The notes beneath the pieces are model-generated. The model had not been told where the DNA came from. It ran no database searches and saw only the letters and a program-made list of their open reading frames with translations. Below are positions 23,755 through 35,268 of a DNA stretch of 64,000 nucleotides, one piece after another (within the stretch, counting starts at the first letter, position 1; each line of letters begins with the position of its first letter). This DNA is from Gamarada debralockiae. Its lineage: Eukaryota; Ascomycota; Leotiomycetes; Helotiales; Hyphodiscaceae. A program made the translations under genes and the position numbers. The stretch lies in assembly GCA_002803225.1 (NCBI GenBank), contig NXFV01000975.1, forward strand, positions 1 to 64,000, given 5' to 3'.

Positions 23755-24645
23755 TCAATACGCAATCCCACACCTATTCAGGCACTCCTTCGTCCCAAGA
23801 GCAAAAGCGGCCGGGATCGTTGCAGCGAATTGAGCGATATTCGTATGATCTAGAAATGACGGATATCCCAGATCAGCATCGACAATATCCTGATTCAACC
23901 CAAAGAAGCTCTGAGCGATTCGACTCAGCCCCGGATCCTCGTCGCTGAACGCCGCGATGAATACAGCGGGCTCACAGCTATCGTTGAATTCGTAATGGAT
24001 GCTGCCCATCGGGAAGATGCCGCCTTCGTACTGGTTCAAGATGGTAGTGATTTCTGTCGTCTCGCCTGATTCTTGGATGAAGCCTGATTTGACGTTACTG
24101 CCGGATGCGATGGTCAAGAACTCAGTTGCGCGGGGGTGTGTGTGAGGTGTGTTCATGCCGCATGGATTTAGGAATCCGACTGAAGCAGCAACGCCCAGAC
24201 CGACTGCTCTTGAAGTCAGCAATCGCTCAATGGAGAAAGAAGTTGAAGCTTGGTTGTTCTGGGAGTTCCAACAACGGCTCAATTGAGATGAAAGATTAAA
24301 ACTCGTAAGCCCGGTCAGAATCTGGGAGAATGGCTCCGGATATTACTTACTGAGAGCGGGGAAGTTCTTGCGGTTGGCCAGGACGCCAGATCCTCCAAGC
24401 CCGGTCCCTCCTCCGGGACTTGGGTTCGCTGCGAGATTGAAGTTGTACTTGAAGTAGGATCCGGCTGGGTCTGCTTTCTCGAGTATTGTGAGCCGGTCGG
24501 CAACTGTTGGTGACAACTCGAGTGAGGATATCAGGTCTTGAGTAACCACTGGATTGGGATCAGCGACTCGTGATACGAGAGGTGCTGCGTTGGTTGCGCT
24601 GAGGATCATGGCAAGGAGACCCACAGGCAGAAGTTTACTGAGCAT
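23755..24645 (-). CDS. Secreted cupin (spherulin / germin-like)
   Basis: Exons 24351-24645 and 23755-24203 around a 147-bp intron, 247 residues. A signal peptide is clear (MLSKLLPVGLLAMILSATNA). Both cupin motifs are complete: NTPHTHPRATEF with H119, H121 and E126, and IFPMGSIHYEFN with H168, the usual Mn/Zn ligands of a germin-type beta barrel. The exon junction gives FPALIGLG, as in other fungal spherulin-like proteins. Slime-mould spherulin 1A, a distant relative, marks encystment; fungal members are mostly of unknown activity, some oxalate-related. The intron contains the module GAGCGATTGCTGAC shared with introns of two other genes here. Confidence 0.9.
24204..24350 (-). repeat. Introner-like intron of the cupin gene
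   Basis: 147-bp intron, GTAAGT to GCAG, with CTCAATTGAGCC in the middle and GAGCGATTGCTGAC ending about 11 nt before the acceptor. Both words recur in intron 1 of the GFA/CENP-V gene. Confidence 0.5.
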
Positions 24646-25598
24646 CTTGTGTGGTGACTTCTGCTAAGATGGAAGGATGCGAGTGCTACAAGAAGACAGA
24701 GAGAAAATCTCAGAAGAGCGGTAACGTGACGACAGGAGATCAACAGGATAGTCGCGCAAAAGAAACAACGAAGAATTCTGTACATTCTTATACCTCTTCT
24801 GAAGCTCGTAAAGCACCCTTGTAACTATTCCAATCTGGTCAGCCTTGCGAAGAGACTTATCCTCTCCGCAATCTTGCTTGCCCACCCAAACGTTCGTTCA
24901 ACACCCCCAAATTCCCAAATTCTCACCTGTGCCGTCCGAATCCTTTTTTTGTTCCTTCGTTTATCAATCAAACCCAGTGGTTTGTAGATTGTAGGGGAGG
25001 ATTGCAGCTAAAGAGCTAGCGCTTACATAGACACTGTTACTTGTTAAGGAGGATCAGGGCTGAGCAAGATTAGGTACATGCAATGCACATAAGATATTGA
25101 CATTTTGTGGGACGGGATCGAGACTGTTTGGTACTTGGACCAGATTGGTTAACTACTTGCGGTGAAATGTACGGCGAAGCGTGACATATGAGTTGTCCAA
25201 CTGGATGCCTCTGTCACAGCCTTGATTTTTAGACGAACGCCACGCGTCGCAAAGTTGCGACTTTTAGAATCCAGAAGCTCAGGTCGACTAGTACGCAGGA
25301 TGTATTGTTTTTATCAGTTTTTGCATATTCCAGACGAGTTTGTGACGTTGCCAAGTGCCTTCGCAGAAATCTGCTTTCAGGAGACGAGGGATTTCCCCGA
25401 CCTCCCAAGCGTTGGGTCGTCGTTGCAAAAGGAAGAAAAGATGATTCAACTTGGGCGGGTATGAGGAAATGCAGTTCATGGCATAAGAGGAAGATATATG
25501 AACAGTCCAAGTCACAGGCAGCACGGCGCAATAGCGTGACTCTAATGTGTAGACGATGGTATCTTATCGTTTAGAAAATGGTAGATCGTAGGCATTCT
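24646..25598. other. Intergenic, no gene seen
   Basis: About 950 bp. The right part of the cupin promoter; open frames at 25222-25574 on both strands show no domain. Confidence 0.45.
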
Positions 25599-27776
25599 TC
25601 AGTACAAGGCTCCTGATGGCTCAAACATATCCCACAGATTGGCCCAAGGGTATTGCAAGTCATCAGCGAAGCTCCATGTATTGTGCATCGGCAAGAAAGT
25701 CGGCGTGCCAAGTTCTTGTGCTTCAATCAAAGGTTCGCGCCTTTCCACAGGTTCTCGTGTCAATCGACTCGGTCCTTCTGATATCTGGAGCATATCATGA
25801 GCAGCTATGATGGTGGACACAGAATCATTGCACTGCGCAAGACATATGTCGCCCATGTCCCAATCATCCGTTTCCTTAGCTTGATGGAGTCGAGTCATCA
25901 ACTGTTGAAGACTACTTTTACAGGCGTTGGCGACTGTAAGATTGGTTGTGTCAATAGCACATCGAAGCAAAACAATGCCTGCTGATGCGATGTGGTATGC
26001 GCCATCTGCCAAATGAGTGAGCTACTGCAGGCTAATGACTGGTATGAGCTTACAAGGTAGCCAGAATTCCCGTAGATGGGAGCGCTGAAGAGAACAGACA
26101 AAGTTGACAATTGCTTGAGCTGACTTGCGCAGCTCTGATTGATGATACTTCCTTGATTCCTTGTCATTGGCTTCTTGACTCTTGATGACGTCCTGTGCTT
26201 TGTTAGTATGATAGTCGTTTGTGTCGATCCTGGCAATATACTTACACGAAGTGCAATTCGACACATCAGCATTTTGACAGCCAGCAAGCTGAGTTGGAGA
26301 CTGCAAGAGCCAGCCTGAGGTTCTGTGCCGCCCTCCGTGCTTAACCTTAGCCACTCAGGCAAGCTATCTTCCCAGTCGTCTAGCTGTGTTTGTATTCGAC
26401 GGAGCTTTTTGGGGGAGTCTCTGTACCTTTGGGACTGCAAATTGTAGACCAGAGGTAGAATATCCGCCAAGATTTCTGTAAGAGTACAGAGCGCCAAGAA
26501 GGATTCCACGCCATTTTTCTGGTGTGGCGAAGAGCTGAGATGAAGGACTTCAGCATCAGGCAGTGGCACGTCGTACTGGTCTTTGACAATTGTTGCTGGA
26601 ACTCCATGTGCAAAGCTTGACCTACTCATGTCAGAATGCTGCTTCATGAAATACTAAGAATAATTGATATGCAATGGGCGACTTACCATCGATCATGTAT
26701 TAGAACGCCCCACCAAAGTCTTACACGAGCATGCTTTTCATTCACAGGTATATTCCAACTGCTCGGGTCACGGTTTAGACCCATACTGTGAGCTAAAGCG
26801 ACTGTCCTACCGCTGGTAAGGACATTGCCGGTGATTGATGTAACTGGTCGACCGTTCAAGTCGATCAGAGCAGCGTAGAGGGTATCAAGAGTGGGCGACA
26901 GAAACTCTTCTTGCAAGGCAGCTACTGCAAGATTCCAGACATAGGCGGTATCTGGTCGAGGATGCTTCTTCAGCTCCACTGATTGGTGCCAATATATAAG
27001 AGAGATTGCATACAGATCGCAGCTCAGCGCAGGCGAGAAGCTCTGTTGCCCAGCATCGAGGATAGGAAACCAGGAATGGATATATTCGAAATAGCTGCTT
27101 TCAGTCAGGCGGAGGATCAATCTGCTAACAAAGTATTCGCTCAAACTTACACAGAAACTAGATCTGGCACCAAAGGCCCAAGAATCTGCTCGACGATCTC
27201 CTTTTGCGAAGAGCCTGGCGGGTCGCTTAATTTTCTCAGTCCCTTTCTCCTTGCAGGGACTGACAGATACAAAATCGGCTTGGTGGGATCATTAGAGATC
27301 ACGTTGTACGAACCGTCGCGTACTTCCTCGGGCGACCTCTTTGAAGTCATGTACTTCTCAATGATATGAATGTCCTCGGCCGCCACAGGACCGACGATCA
27401 TGGCGGTTCTTTCCCTTTTCTCACCTCTGCCATCCCCGATAGATGGGCTGGATCTTCTCACGTCGTCAGGCCTAAGCTGATGTACGCCCAGCCTGGCATC
27501 AGTGGGAGTGTTCTCATCTCGAGTGATTGACTCAATCCGCTGCCGTTTTGTGGGTCTATACCTAGCAGCTCCTAAACTGATGCTCTCTTTCGCCTTGATG
27601 CACGATGTATCGTGCGCTCGGCAAAGAAGGCACGGGTGGCCGGGAGCCTCTACAATACACCGCACCTTTCTCCTACGACATCTTTCGCATGCCGGAACTT
27701 TGTGGGATCGGTATGGTCGTGCTGTCTGAGCAGGGACAGGCTCAGGCTCAGGCTCAGGTGTTGTCGTGTCTGGCAT
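25599..27776 (-). CDS. Zn2Cys6 fungal-specific transcription factor
   Basis: Exons 27151-27776, 26687-27094, 26246-26621, 26054-26192 and 25599-26005, 651 residues with consistent phases. The DNA-binding cluster has cysteines 30, 33, 40, 49, 52 and 59 (ACERCRRRKVRC, HPCLLC, TSC), spacing C2C6C8C2C6C. After it come a basic patch (PTKRQRIES) and the fungal-specific middle homology region: YFEYIHSWFPILD, LAHSMGLNRDPSSW, RVRLWWGVLIHDRW, then VKDQYDVPLPDAEVL and FWLPYGAYHIASAGIVLLRC. This is a nuclear regulator that binds CGG-type sites; its targets are unknown and no biosynthetic cluster surrounds it. The joins VSV-YFEYIH and WLPY-GAYH decided the splice sites. The N-terminal PEPEPEP repeat is a short low-complexity tract. 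Confidence 0.92.
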
Positions 27777-28331
27777 CGCGATTCGAGGCGACGGGAAATT
27801 ATCAAACGACGGAAAGAGGACTTGGAGGTTTCAAACTTCCATCGCCGTGCGGAAGAGAGCTTTGACAAGACGGCGAGTACTGGGCCTTGCCAGTTGAACT
27901 TTCGGACGGCATGGACGTCGACGGGCTTCTAAGTGAGGCGTTAGGCAAGAGTCAAAAAAGCGAAGTCAAGTTTCCCGCGGAAAACTATCCGCGTGGTGTC
28001 GGGTTGAATGGCCCGAGAGGAATTTAGAAGGCGGTGTGCTGTAAGTAACCCTAATTCTGGAGGCAGAGCCCCGGAAATTAAGCCTAAAAAGACCTCGTTT
28101 ACATTGGCTTTCTGTGAGACTTCAAATTTCTTGGGCTTGCATTTCTGTTTCGTACCTTCAATCAAAACCACCTTTACTATATCTGCGACTGTTTGCAACC
28201 GAAATATAATTAGTGATACACCGGGATCTGAAGCGCTCATTTTAATTCTGAAGGATTCAAGCATTTCTAAAGGTGAATTGGTGAGAGCTTTTCTAATGAA
28301 TTTGACCTTGCTTTGAAGTTTCTCTTCACAG
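27777..28331. other. No supported gene; overlapping open frames on both strands
   Basis: A 132-codon minus-strand frame (27941-28339) and a 102-codon plus-strand frame (28008-28316) overlap; neither has a known domain. TTTCTCTTCACAG at 28319-28331 looks like a splice acceptor for the following relic. Confidence 0.35.
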
Positions 28332-29154
28332 CAACGCAACTTCTAAAGTACAACAACTTCAACTTTGCAATCTAGTCAAGGATCACGGTGAGGAGACTGC
28401 GATTTTGAAGGAAATAATCAAAGAGCATGATGGGAAGGTCGCTGCGCTTCAACCAACGATGGAAGTTAAGGCCTCAGAGATGAAACAGGCCTTCAAAGCT
28501 CTTGAAGCAGAGCTTGCAGTGGGATTCGAGGCGCGAAAGAACGAATTTATCGAGCGGATAAAGCTACTGGGCGAGGTGGGATATCGAGTGCGGAATAGGA
28601 AGTTCGAGTGGGAGAAGAGGAACCAGGAAGACCAAAGGATGATAAAATCTTGGAAACAGAGCTGCACATCAGGGCAAATCGCTGGCCGATGCAATCTTGT
28701 ACCAAACATTCACGACAGGAAGACGCATGGATCCGGAGACCTTCATTGCTCTGCATGGCATTGTCCCTGATTTGTCTGGAATAACCGTGCGGCAAAGACA
28801 TTCCTTCACATTCTGGATTGGAGAGGTTCTATGAAGGACTTTGTGCTCCGAGTGGTTCCTAAGAAGAGACAAGAATTCATCAACTATGCGAAACGTTTCT
28901 TTCTAAAGAGCGAAACATGGAACCCTGCTTTTGACGCGTACCTTTTTCAGTTTGAAGAAGGACTGCAGTGCTATGAGGATGAAGATGGAGTTCGAGGTCG
29001 CTTTGGAGTTGCATCGAGAATATTTGAAGAATCGCTGAATCCGGGTGAGTACTTGCTACATCCAGATATCTCGGATACTGCTAACTCCTTGCTGTCGTAT
29101 ATAGCTTTGGCCCCTCTGTTGGTATACTTGCGTACTACCGGTATTTTCATATAA
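28332..29154 (+). pseudogene. Degenerate coiled-coil gene of unknown family
   Basis: Starting at an acceptor-like TTCACAG, the plus strand reads KVQQLQLCNLVKDHGEETAI and EMKQAFKALEAELAVGFEAR (coiled coil), then changes frame to ETELHIRANR, again to DAILYQTFTTGRRMDPETF and VRQRHSFTFWIGE, and again to VLRVVPKKRQEFINYAKRFF ending at 29154. Sense continues over three frame changes with no usable introns, so the gene appears broken. Function is not recognised. Confidence 0.5.
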
Positions 29155-29816
29155 TGGCGGTCGTGCTTGTTCAGGGGTTTAAATCGAAATTTTCAATTTG
29201 TACTTGTTTCTGGCTGGGGTTTACTTGAGCATTTCTGCTAGACATCATTGCAGAACTGATGTCCTGAAACTTTGCATGATGATGTTGAGCATAGATGGGC
29301 AGTTCTTCCAATTCAAACCTTTCAAACGAAGCACTCCCTTTCCAGCATTTGGATACCCAATCTTGTGACTGCTGATCCAAACTCTCTTTCCAAAAATCTT
29401 TTGCACTTCTGCTTCGTCTCATGTGCGCAATCGTGACAGGGGGCTGAGCTGCAGGTGCAGGGATTCTTCATGCACGTAATCACGCCAAAAGGGCGATGAT
29501 GTTTTGCGACTTGCAACAAAACTTTGGGAGCAGATGTGGTTCGTAAAAGAGAGCCAATTAGCCGCTAAAAAGTCTTTTCAGAATTTATACATCTTTAAGG
29601 GCTTCGACTCGTATCCACGGCTGCTGGATTGGAAACCAGGACCAGTTTCGGACTATCACGTGACGCTGTGAAAGGTAACCCAGCAGCCGCCCACCTTCCT
29701 TCCCACGCCGAAGGAGCTGCGTTCGCTAGGGCTTTGCCTTGTAGAGTCTTCCGATTGGAACGGAACCCAGCATTGAAAAAAAAATGGCATGAGCGACTTC
29801 CAGAAATCATGAGGTC
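29155..29816. other. No gene; first copy of a dispersed 20-bp word
   Basis: Contains GCGACTTGCAACAAAACTTTG at 29507-29527, the first of four related words up to 30590. Confidence 0.45.
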
Positions 29817-30590
29817 CCGTTCAAAAGTCCTGCCACGCTAAAAAAGCCACAGATTCGCCACTGGCCTGCCACAGCCATTGTAAGATTGGAAGAGTTATAG
29901 GCTGTTTAGTGTCCAAGCTTTAGTGTAGAAAGCCTGTACATGTCGCTGTCAGCAACTTTGCCTTAGGCACCTAGCCACTCAGTTTTTTAGCGTGGCAGGA
30001 CTTTGAACGGTAAAAGTGGAGGATTTGGCAAAAATCAGGTTTTGACGTCCCGAAGGAAGGAAGATGCCTGCAAAAACGGCGTTACGCGCACGCCACAGCA
30101 GATCGTTGCGATGTGCAACAAAACTTTCGACGAGCGCAAAGAGCAGGTGGTAGAACTAAGGCTAAGCAAATGGTCATTTAAACACGCGAAACTTGAAGGG
30201 GAGATCCTGAGCAGCCGAGTTTTCTCATCTGACTGTTCTTCCTAGAGAATCATTAGTGCTCTTGAGCATGTCACGTGATACCTCAGCTGTGACTGGTGGC
30301 TTGATGGCTGAACAGAATTTTGCTGAGGCGTGCAACAAAACCTGGCCTGCCAAAAGAGGGGGAGATCAGCTGACTGTTCTCAAACAGGACTTTCGGAAAG
30401 AAGTCGATCTTGTTCTGATCTTGGATTTGAAGGCTAACTTGGTATTCTTTCTTGCTGCGCGGAAGTTAAGGACAACTCTTTAGAACGGATTTCTGGGAGA
30501 TGACCTTTGAGCACCACGTGCATGATCCTTTGAGATTTCAGAAACAAGTGGGTAGAGGGGCAAAGTCTTGTTGCACGTCGCAGATGACCG
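29507..30590. repeat. Four dispersed copies of a TGCAACAAAACTTT-type word
   Basis: Copies at about 29507-29527 (+), 30107-30127 (+), 30329-30344 (+, shorter) and 30562-30583 (-) share GCGAYNTGCAACAAAACTTTG with few changes, in about 1.1 kb without genes. Confidence 0.55.
29817..30010. mobile_element. Palindromic MITE-like element
   Basis: Left end CCGTTCAAAAGTCCTGCC... at 29817-29844 and right end about 29982-30010 are inverted copies over about 28 bp (common core GTCCTGCCACGCTAAAAAA) with a one-base difference. The 140-bp centre is non-coding. No target-site duplication is evident at these boundaries. A weaker GCCACGCTAAAA match occurs at about 58084. Confidence 0.6.
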
Positions 30591-31971
30591 GGACCCTGAG
30601 GGTCGGGCGGGCTCCATGCAGCCTGCCGCTGGATTTGCAGGGTTGCGGATCCAGAGCCGGCACGTGAGACACTTGTGAAAGCTGAAGAAATTGTAGCCAG
30701 AAGCCAAGATAGCTATTGTATTTGGGAAGCTTGAAATAATATCAGCATGTTTGATATGTACTTGTAGATACTTGAAGGTCCCTAGCGCCTAACGCCTTGA
30801 TGTCTCAAAGCAGCGACGTGTACTTCTTAGACAGGACAACTGTACAATCGCAAAAAGACTTCCCCTGGTTCTTCATGAACCCCCTGAAAGCTATCCAGCG
30901 CCTCCAGCTCTGTAGGTATGAGTCCCATATTGGTCTGCACTCTCCAAGGTTTGCTTCCTCCCCCCTTTCCTTCCAGAAATCAAGTCTCGCCATGAGAGCG
31001 TCCAGCGCGTCGAATGATCAAGCAAGGAAATTCCAACGCATCAATCTTCATGTATGATTGCTAATCCTAATGTTTGATTTGTGCCAACATGACCGCACAC
31101 TGTGTGCTGGATTCGAGAGGTTTGAACGGGTAGAGAGGTATTGTTCGTGATCGATGTTCATGATGCTGGGCTACGCAGCCTCGTCGGGTTTGGTATTCCA
31201 CTTAAGAGTTGTATGATAGGAGGGCTGTTAACAGCCAAATCGCGCCATCATGCCTCCAAGGCCCAACAACAGGGCATCCCAGACTTCATAGAGTTCTTGA
31301 AAGATGGTAGAGAGTATGCCAAACATTGTGACAGGTTTTGGCTGCGTTTGTAGAGGCGAATGCTCGGACGGTTGTAGTGTTTGATGTTGTCTACAGATCA
31401 ATGGGCTTGATCTTGCGACTGCTGCTTATCATACTTCGAAGAATATAGCTATTGAATGATGAGATAGACTTACAGTAGACGTTGTAGAAAGTCGGGGAGA
31501 GTGAGTAATTTATGCTCACATCACAACCACATGGTTTGGAGGTGGCAGGGCTGAGACATGGCCCCATACTCAGAAAGGCATGGGCTTTTTGAAGATCGGT
31601 GGGATACAGTCTTTGTGGTCTCTTGGATGACATACACAGCCTGGGCGTATTCGGAACGATATCAAGGCTGTGTCAGGCACCTGCTTTGAAGATCTCATGT
31701 CGGCTCATGTTAGCCAGTCGAATGATGTTGCCTGAGAGTTCAAGCGGTGGGGCGCAGTCTAGCAGGTCACGTGGGAAGGACAAGCCGATCGAAAGGAGTT
31801 TAGCGCAGCCTTCTCTCCCTTCAGCCTAAGGCAAACGGGAAAGTTGTCCTCAATATTTCCTAGATCACGCAAACAAGATAACGAAATCACCACGATACTT
31901 GGACCGCGATTTCAAGAACTCTCATATCTACTCCAAGAAACTCGAAAGCATATTTATCGAAGAACTTCACC
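30011..31971. other. Gene-poor region
   Basis: Nearly 2 kb without a supportable gene. Small open frames on both strands have no domains or splice-consistent extensions. The last 150 bp are the Sec72 promoter and leader. Confidence 0.4.
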
Positions 31972-32565
31972 ATGGACGATACCGAGACCTTCACCCTCCT
32001 CCCCATCCACCTCGACCCAACCTCAAAAGCCATAACCTCGTCCTCCAAATCCCGTGCCCTCAATGAAGAACTGGCGACTCTGAACAACCTCCACCGATCT
32101 CTCCTCCAACTCGACTCGCCCATTCCACCACCACCGATTCCTGTCAACCCAAAACGCTCAGGCAACATCACAAAGCTCCGAGAGTCAGGAAATGCCGAAT
32201 TTCGCAAGGGCAAACATCAAGAAGCTATAAAGTATTACACGTTGGGTTTACAAATGGCTCTCACACGACCATTATGGGAGCCCTCTGGATTGGTGAGAGA
32301 TGAGGTTGCGGGCTTGTATGCGAATAGAGCGCAGGCACATATGGCAAAGTCAAATTGGGCGGAGGGATCGATTGATGCAGAGGCAAGCGTTGAGGCTAAG
32401 AAGGCGGGGAACTCGAAGGCGTGGTGGAGAAAGGCGAAATGTTTGATGGAGATGGGTAGACTGGAGGAGGCTAAGGAATGGGTTGGAAGGGGCTTGGAGA
32501 TGGAAGGCAATGAGGCGGATTTGGTGGCCTTGTTGAAGGAGATTGATCTAAAGAAGAAGAATTAG
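31972..32565 (+). CDS. SEC72: Sec72-type TPR subunit of the ER post-translational translocon
   Basis: Intronless, 197 residues; start ACCATGGACG is in strong context. After a leader of about 70 residues with PIPPPPIPVNPKRS come two to three tetratricopeptide repeats: KLRESGNAEFRKGKHQEAIK, LYANRAQAHMAKSNWAEGSI and KAWWRKAKCLMEMGRLEEAK. This build matches fungal Sec72, which sits on the cytosolic face of the ER in the Sec62/63/71/72 complex and binds the tail of Hsp70 to help post-translational translocation. Length is right for the family. Another small TPR cochaperone remains possible. It stands alone between two decayed regions and is itself undamaged. Confidence 0.8.
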   Translation: MDDTETFTLLPIHLDPTSKAITSSSKSRALNEELATLNNLHRSLLQLDSPIPPPPIPVNPKRSGNITKLRESGNAEFRKGKHQEAIKYYTLGLQMALTRPLWEPSGLVRDEVAGLYANRAQAHMAKSNWAEGSIDAEASVEAKKAGNSKAWWRKAKCLMEMGRLEEAKEWVGRGLEMEGNEADLVALLKEIDLKKKN

Positions 32566-32816
32566 GATGGCATGAACGAGTTGTACAAAGTCATTCCGGC
32601 TGCAGTTTGGCGTTGGGAGTAAGATGATTCAAGGTTTAAACAAAGCATGGGTAGAAATAAAAGAGTGTTTCGCCAGGCAGGAACCCAGCTGCTCCTTCTC
32701 CTTTCACGGTGATCCATACATTGGTCGCATTTTGCACTAAACCTGTTTTGTTCTAGCATTTATTATCCTATTCAGTTTTGAGTCAAACCTTCTATCGGTA
32801 CTCAACGCTATTATTA

Positions 32817-34786
32817 TTAAGCGCTATCATCTATATTTGCATCTACGCTGATTTCTCTTGAATCAGAACGCCCGCTAGCATTTCTCTGAGACGAGTTCTC
32901 CTGCTGTACCTGTCTTAAGGATGCCTCTACAGTATCTTCAATGCTCCTATCAATCTCTGTCGCCGAAGCTCCTGGGTTGATAAATTTTCTTCCGACGGGA
33001 GTTGCGTCTCCTCAACCCGGCATGCCACTGTCTCCCACTTTGGATTATACGTCCCAGCCTCAAGGAAGACCATGTTCGGATGCGCTCAAAAATATCCTTC
33101 GCTTCTCCGGTGGCAAGTTCGATGCTTCCAAGCGCTCTAGAAGATTATTTAGATTTTGAACTTCCGAAGGCCCTTCCATCAAAAGCTGCTCACCATCGTT
33201 CACAGCTCCTATGAAGCCATTACGCATGAAGGTGTAGAAGAGTGCAACTGTCCCACCGTCTGCCGACGCACTGATATCGCAGGTGTTCCAGCGGTGGAAA
33301 GCTGTGGTTCGGCTTGAGCAACACTTGTCAGTTCGTCTAGATGGTGACCGATTTCTTCGAACATCACGCCGCTTGGTGTCCAACTCCCCCATCCAGTACT
33401 GAGCGCGTGCCACAGCATTCTGACTCGCTGCGAGACCTGTCGGCGACAGTTGGACTCCACTCTGCCAAAAAGTCATTCCATCTCCGAACGAAGTCGCGTC
33501 CCTCACGTCAAATGCCATCGGTCCTAGCGAGAAGCAATACTACTGCCTCGTCATCGGGCATTGATGCATACGCCAGATGGTAGAGCACTTCGTTCCCCTC
33601 TTGGGTTCGGATATTGGTTGAGGTGGTATCATTGTTTTCTGTCTAAGCTCTACTCATGGCATCCGAATCACTTACTTCTTGTCGATCATCTCCATCGGGT
33701 CGTTCGCATTCTTCCGTCCTTCTTCGAGCTAGATACTCCGTAAAAGCCCCAATGGAGTTTTGGAACCAAACTGGGTCCCCTGCGCGGTTACTCTCTGCTT
33801 GTACGCCAGCACTGCTTCTAACAGATACTCCCCCTCTCCTGGCTCGTGTTCGATCCACGACTGGGAAAGATCTTGGTGAGAGCTGCTCGTCTGACGATTT
33901 TTCCTCATCATCACTGCTATCACTTTCTTCTGAGCTGACCCGTGAATATAGACAGCATCCATTTTTGCGATCGAATTCTCGTTCTCTTTTCCACATGTAT
34001 CGTTCCATGTCTGCTTTCATCTCCCTCGTCAAGTCTTCGCATTTGGCCTTGCTGACTGGAGGCCTATGATCCTCGATGGATCTGGGCTTACTACTGTCCT
34101 CTTCGGAGGCATTACCACCTGCATTGGCGATTACAGAGCTGATCGACGCGTCCTCCCTCTCCAATCTGGAAGGTAGAGTTTGTTCTGCACTGGCGGAGGA
34201 CCGGGATCCGGCCTACAAAAGACAAAGAGTCATCAATTTGCTCAATATGTTTGAACGATTCAGGGTATTAGATGAACTTATCCGAATTCGACATGACGGA
34301 TAACTCTGGATGTGACCACGACCAATCAACTCACTTCCATGGATGATATCTCTTCAGACTCCTCCGGCTCTGGACCGTCCTCCCTCAATGGTCCGGGGAT
34401 ACTTTCGATCGATTCAACACTCGCCAGCATTAGGATCGCCCCCTCGAAATCATTAGCAGGCCAACGAGGAATTGTTGATGGATCGAGTCCAAGTAGACGT
34501 GGCGCTTCGTCCCAGCCCTGGACCTGCCAACTCGTCGCTCCTACGATCTCCAGAAAATATCTTGTCAAATCGGTGACCGTTATACTTCCGGTCAGCGCTT
34601 CGCTGGCCGAACTTGGTGTATCTATTAGTTCCGCTTCCTCCACTTTCGCTTCGCCCGGTGATCCTCTTCGCCAGGACTCTCGTTATTGACGGCTGCCGCT
34701 AAATTCTCTTCGATTCTTGTTACTCGCTCATCATCACGCTTTCTGTCTCTTCAAGCTCATCCCACTTTGTAACGCTCACTCAATAT
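32817..34786 (-). pseudogene. Large degenerate gene of unknown family
   Basis: The minus strand carries coding-like stretches in different frames: RVTRIEENLAAAVNNESPGE, a frame change, ITVTDLTRYFLEIVGATSWQ, a good intron (GTGAGT ... TTTTGTAG, about 34213-34336), SRLEREDASISSVIANAGGN, an acidic Ser/Asp/Glu tract, TNIRTQEGNEVLYHLAYASM, FEEIGHHLDELTSVAQAEPQ, EGPSEVQNLNNLLERLEASN and finally GRKFINPGASATEIDRSIED up to TAA at 32817. Stops interrupt the last stretch (TAA and TGA near 33012-33030) and several joins need frame changes. It appears to be a gene of more than 500 codons that has decayed; no domain is recognised. Confidence 0.5.
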
Positions 34787-35268
34787 CATGCTAAAGGGTT
34801 AAGAGACTGGCTGGGTTCTCGATGCCCAGATGCTGAGCACGGATTATGAGATGTCGGGCTCCTGTTAGAAGCTCAGCACGAGCTTGGCTTCGACTATTCG
34901 CGCTATCCTTGGCATATCGGTTGCTACGAGGCATGACAGAGCAGTTTTGAAGGATTTAGGAACATCTTTTCCTCTTGGGTGAGTATTCAACTGTCTAAAT
35001 TACTCAAATTTATTGGCACATTGTGTTGCACGAATGAAAATTCTCAGGAGGTTGAGATATTTTATATCTATCTGCACAACCAGTCATGAGGGCCGTGAAT
35101 GTGCCAGCATCATGACATTCACAGCTATGCTGACATGATTGAGTTTGCTCAGCTGTGTAAAATGCAGCGATTCTAAAGTCCCGCGCCGTCGCTCCGATAT
35201 GGTTATAAACATCACTCTGGTGAGACTACATGCCCCACCGCAGCTTTTGGTTCCTGCGCTTCGTTAGC

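Noticed and set aside
27941..28339. 132-codon minus-strand frame after the Zn2Cys6 gene
   Set aside because: Overlaps a plus-strand frame of similar size; neither has a signature, so neither is listed as a gene.
33644..33676. 33-bp in-frame intron joining two segments of the 33-kb relic
   Set aside because: GT and AG ends exist and phases fit, but 33 bp is shorter than any other intron here; the locus is decayed anyway, so I did not use it to build a gene.
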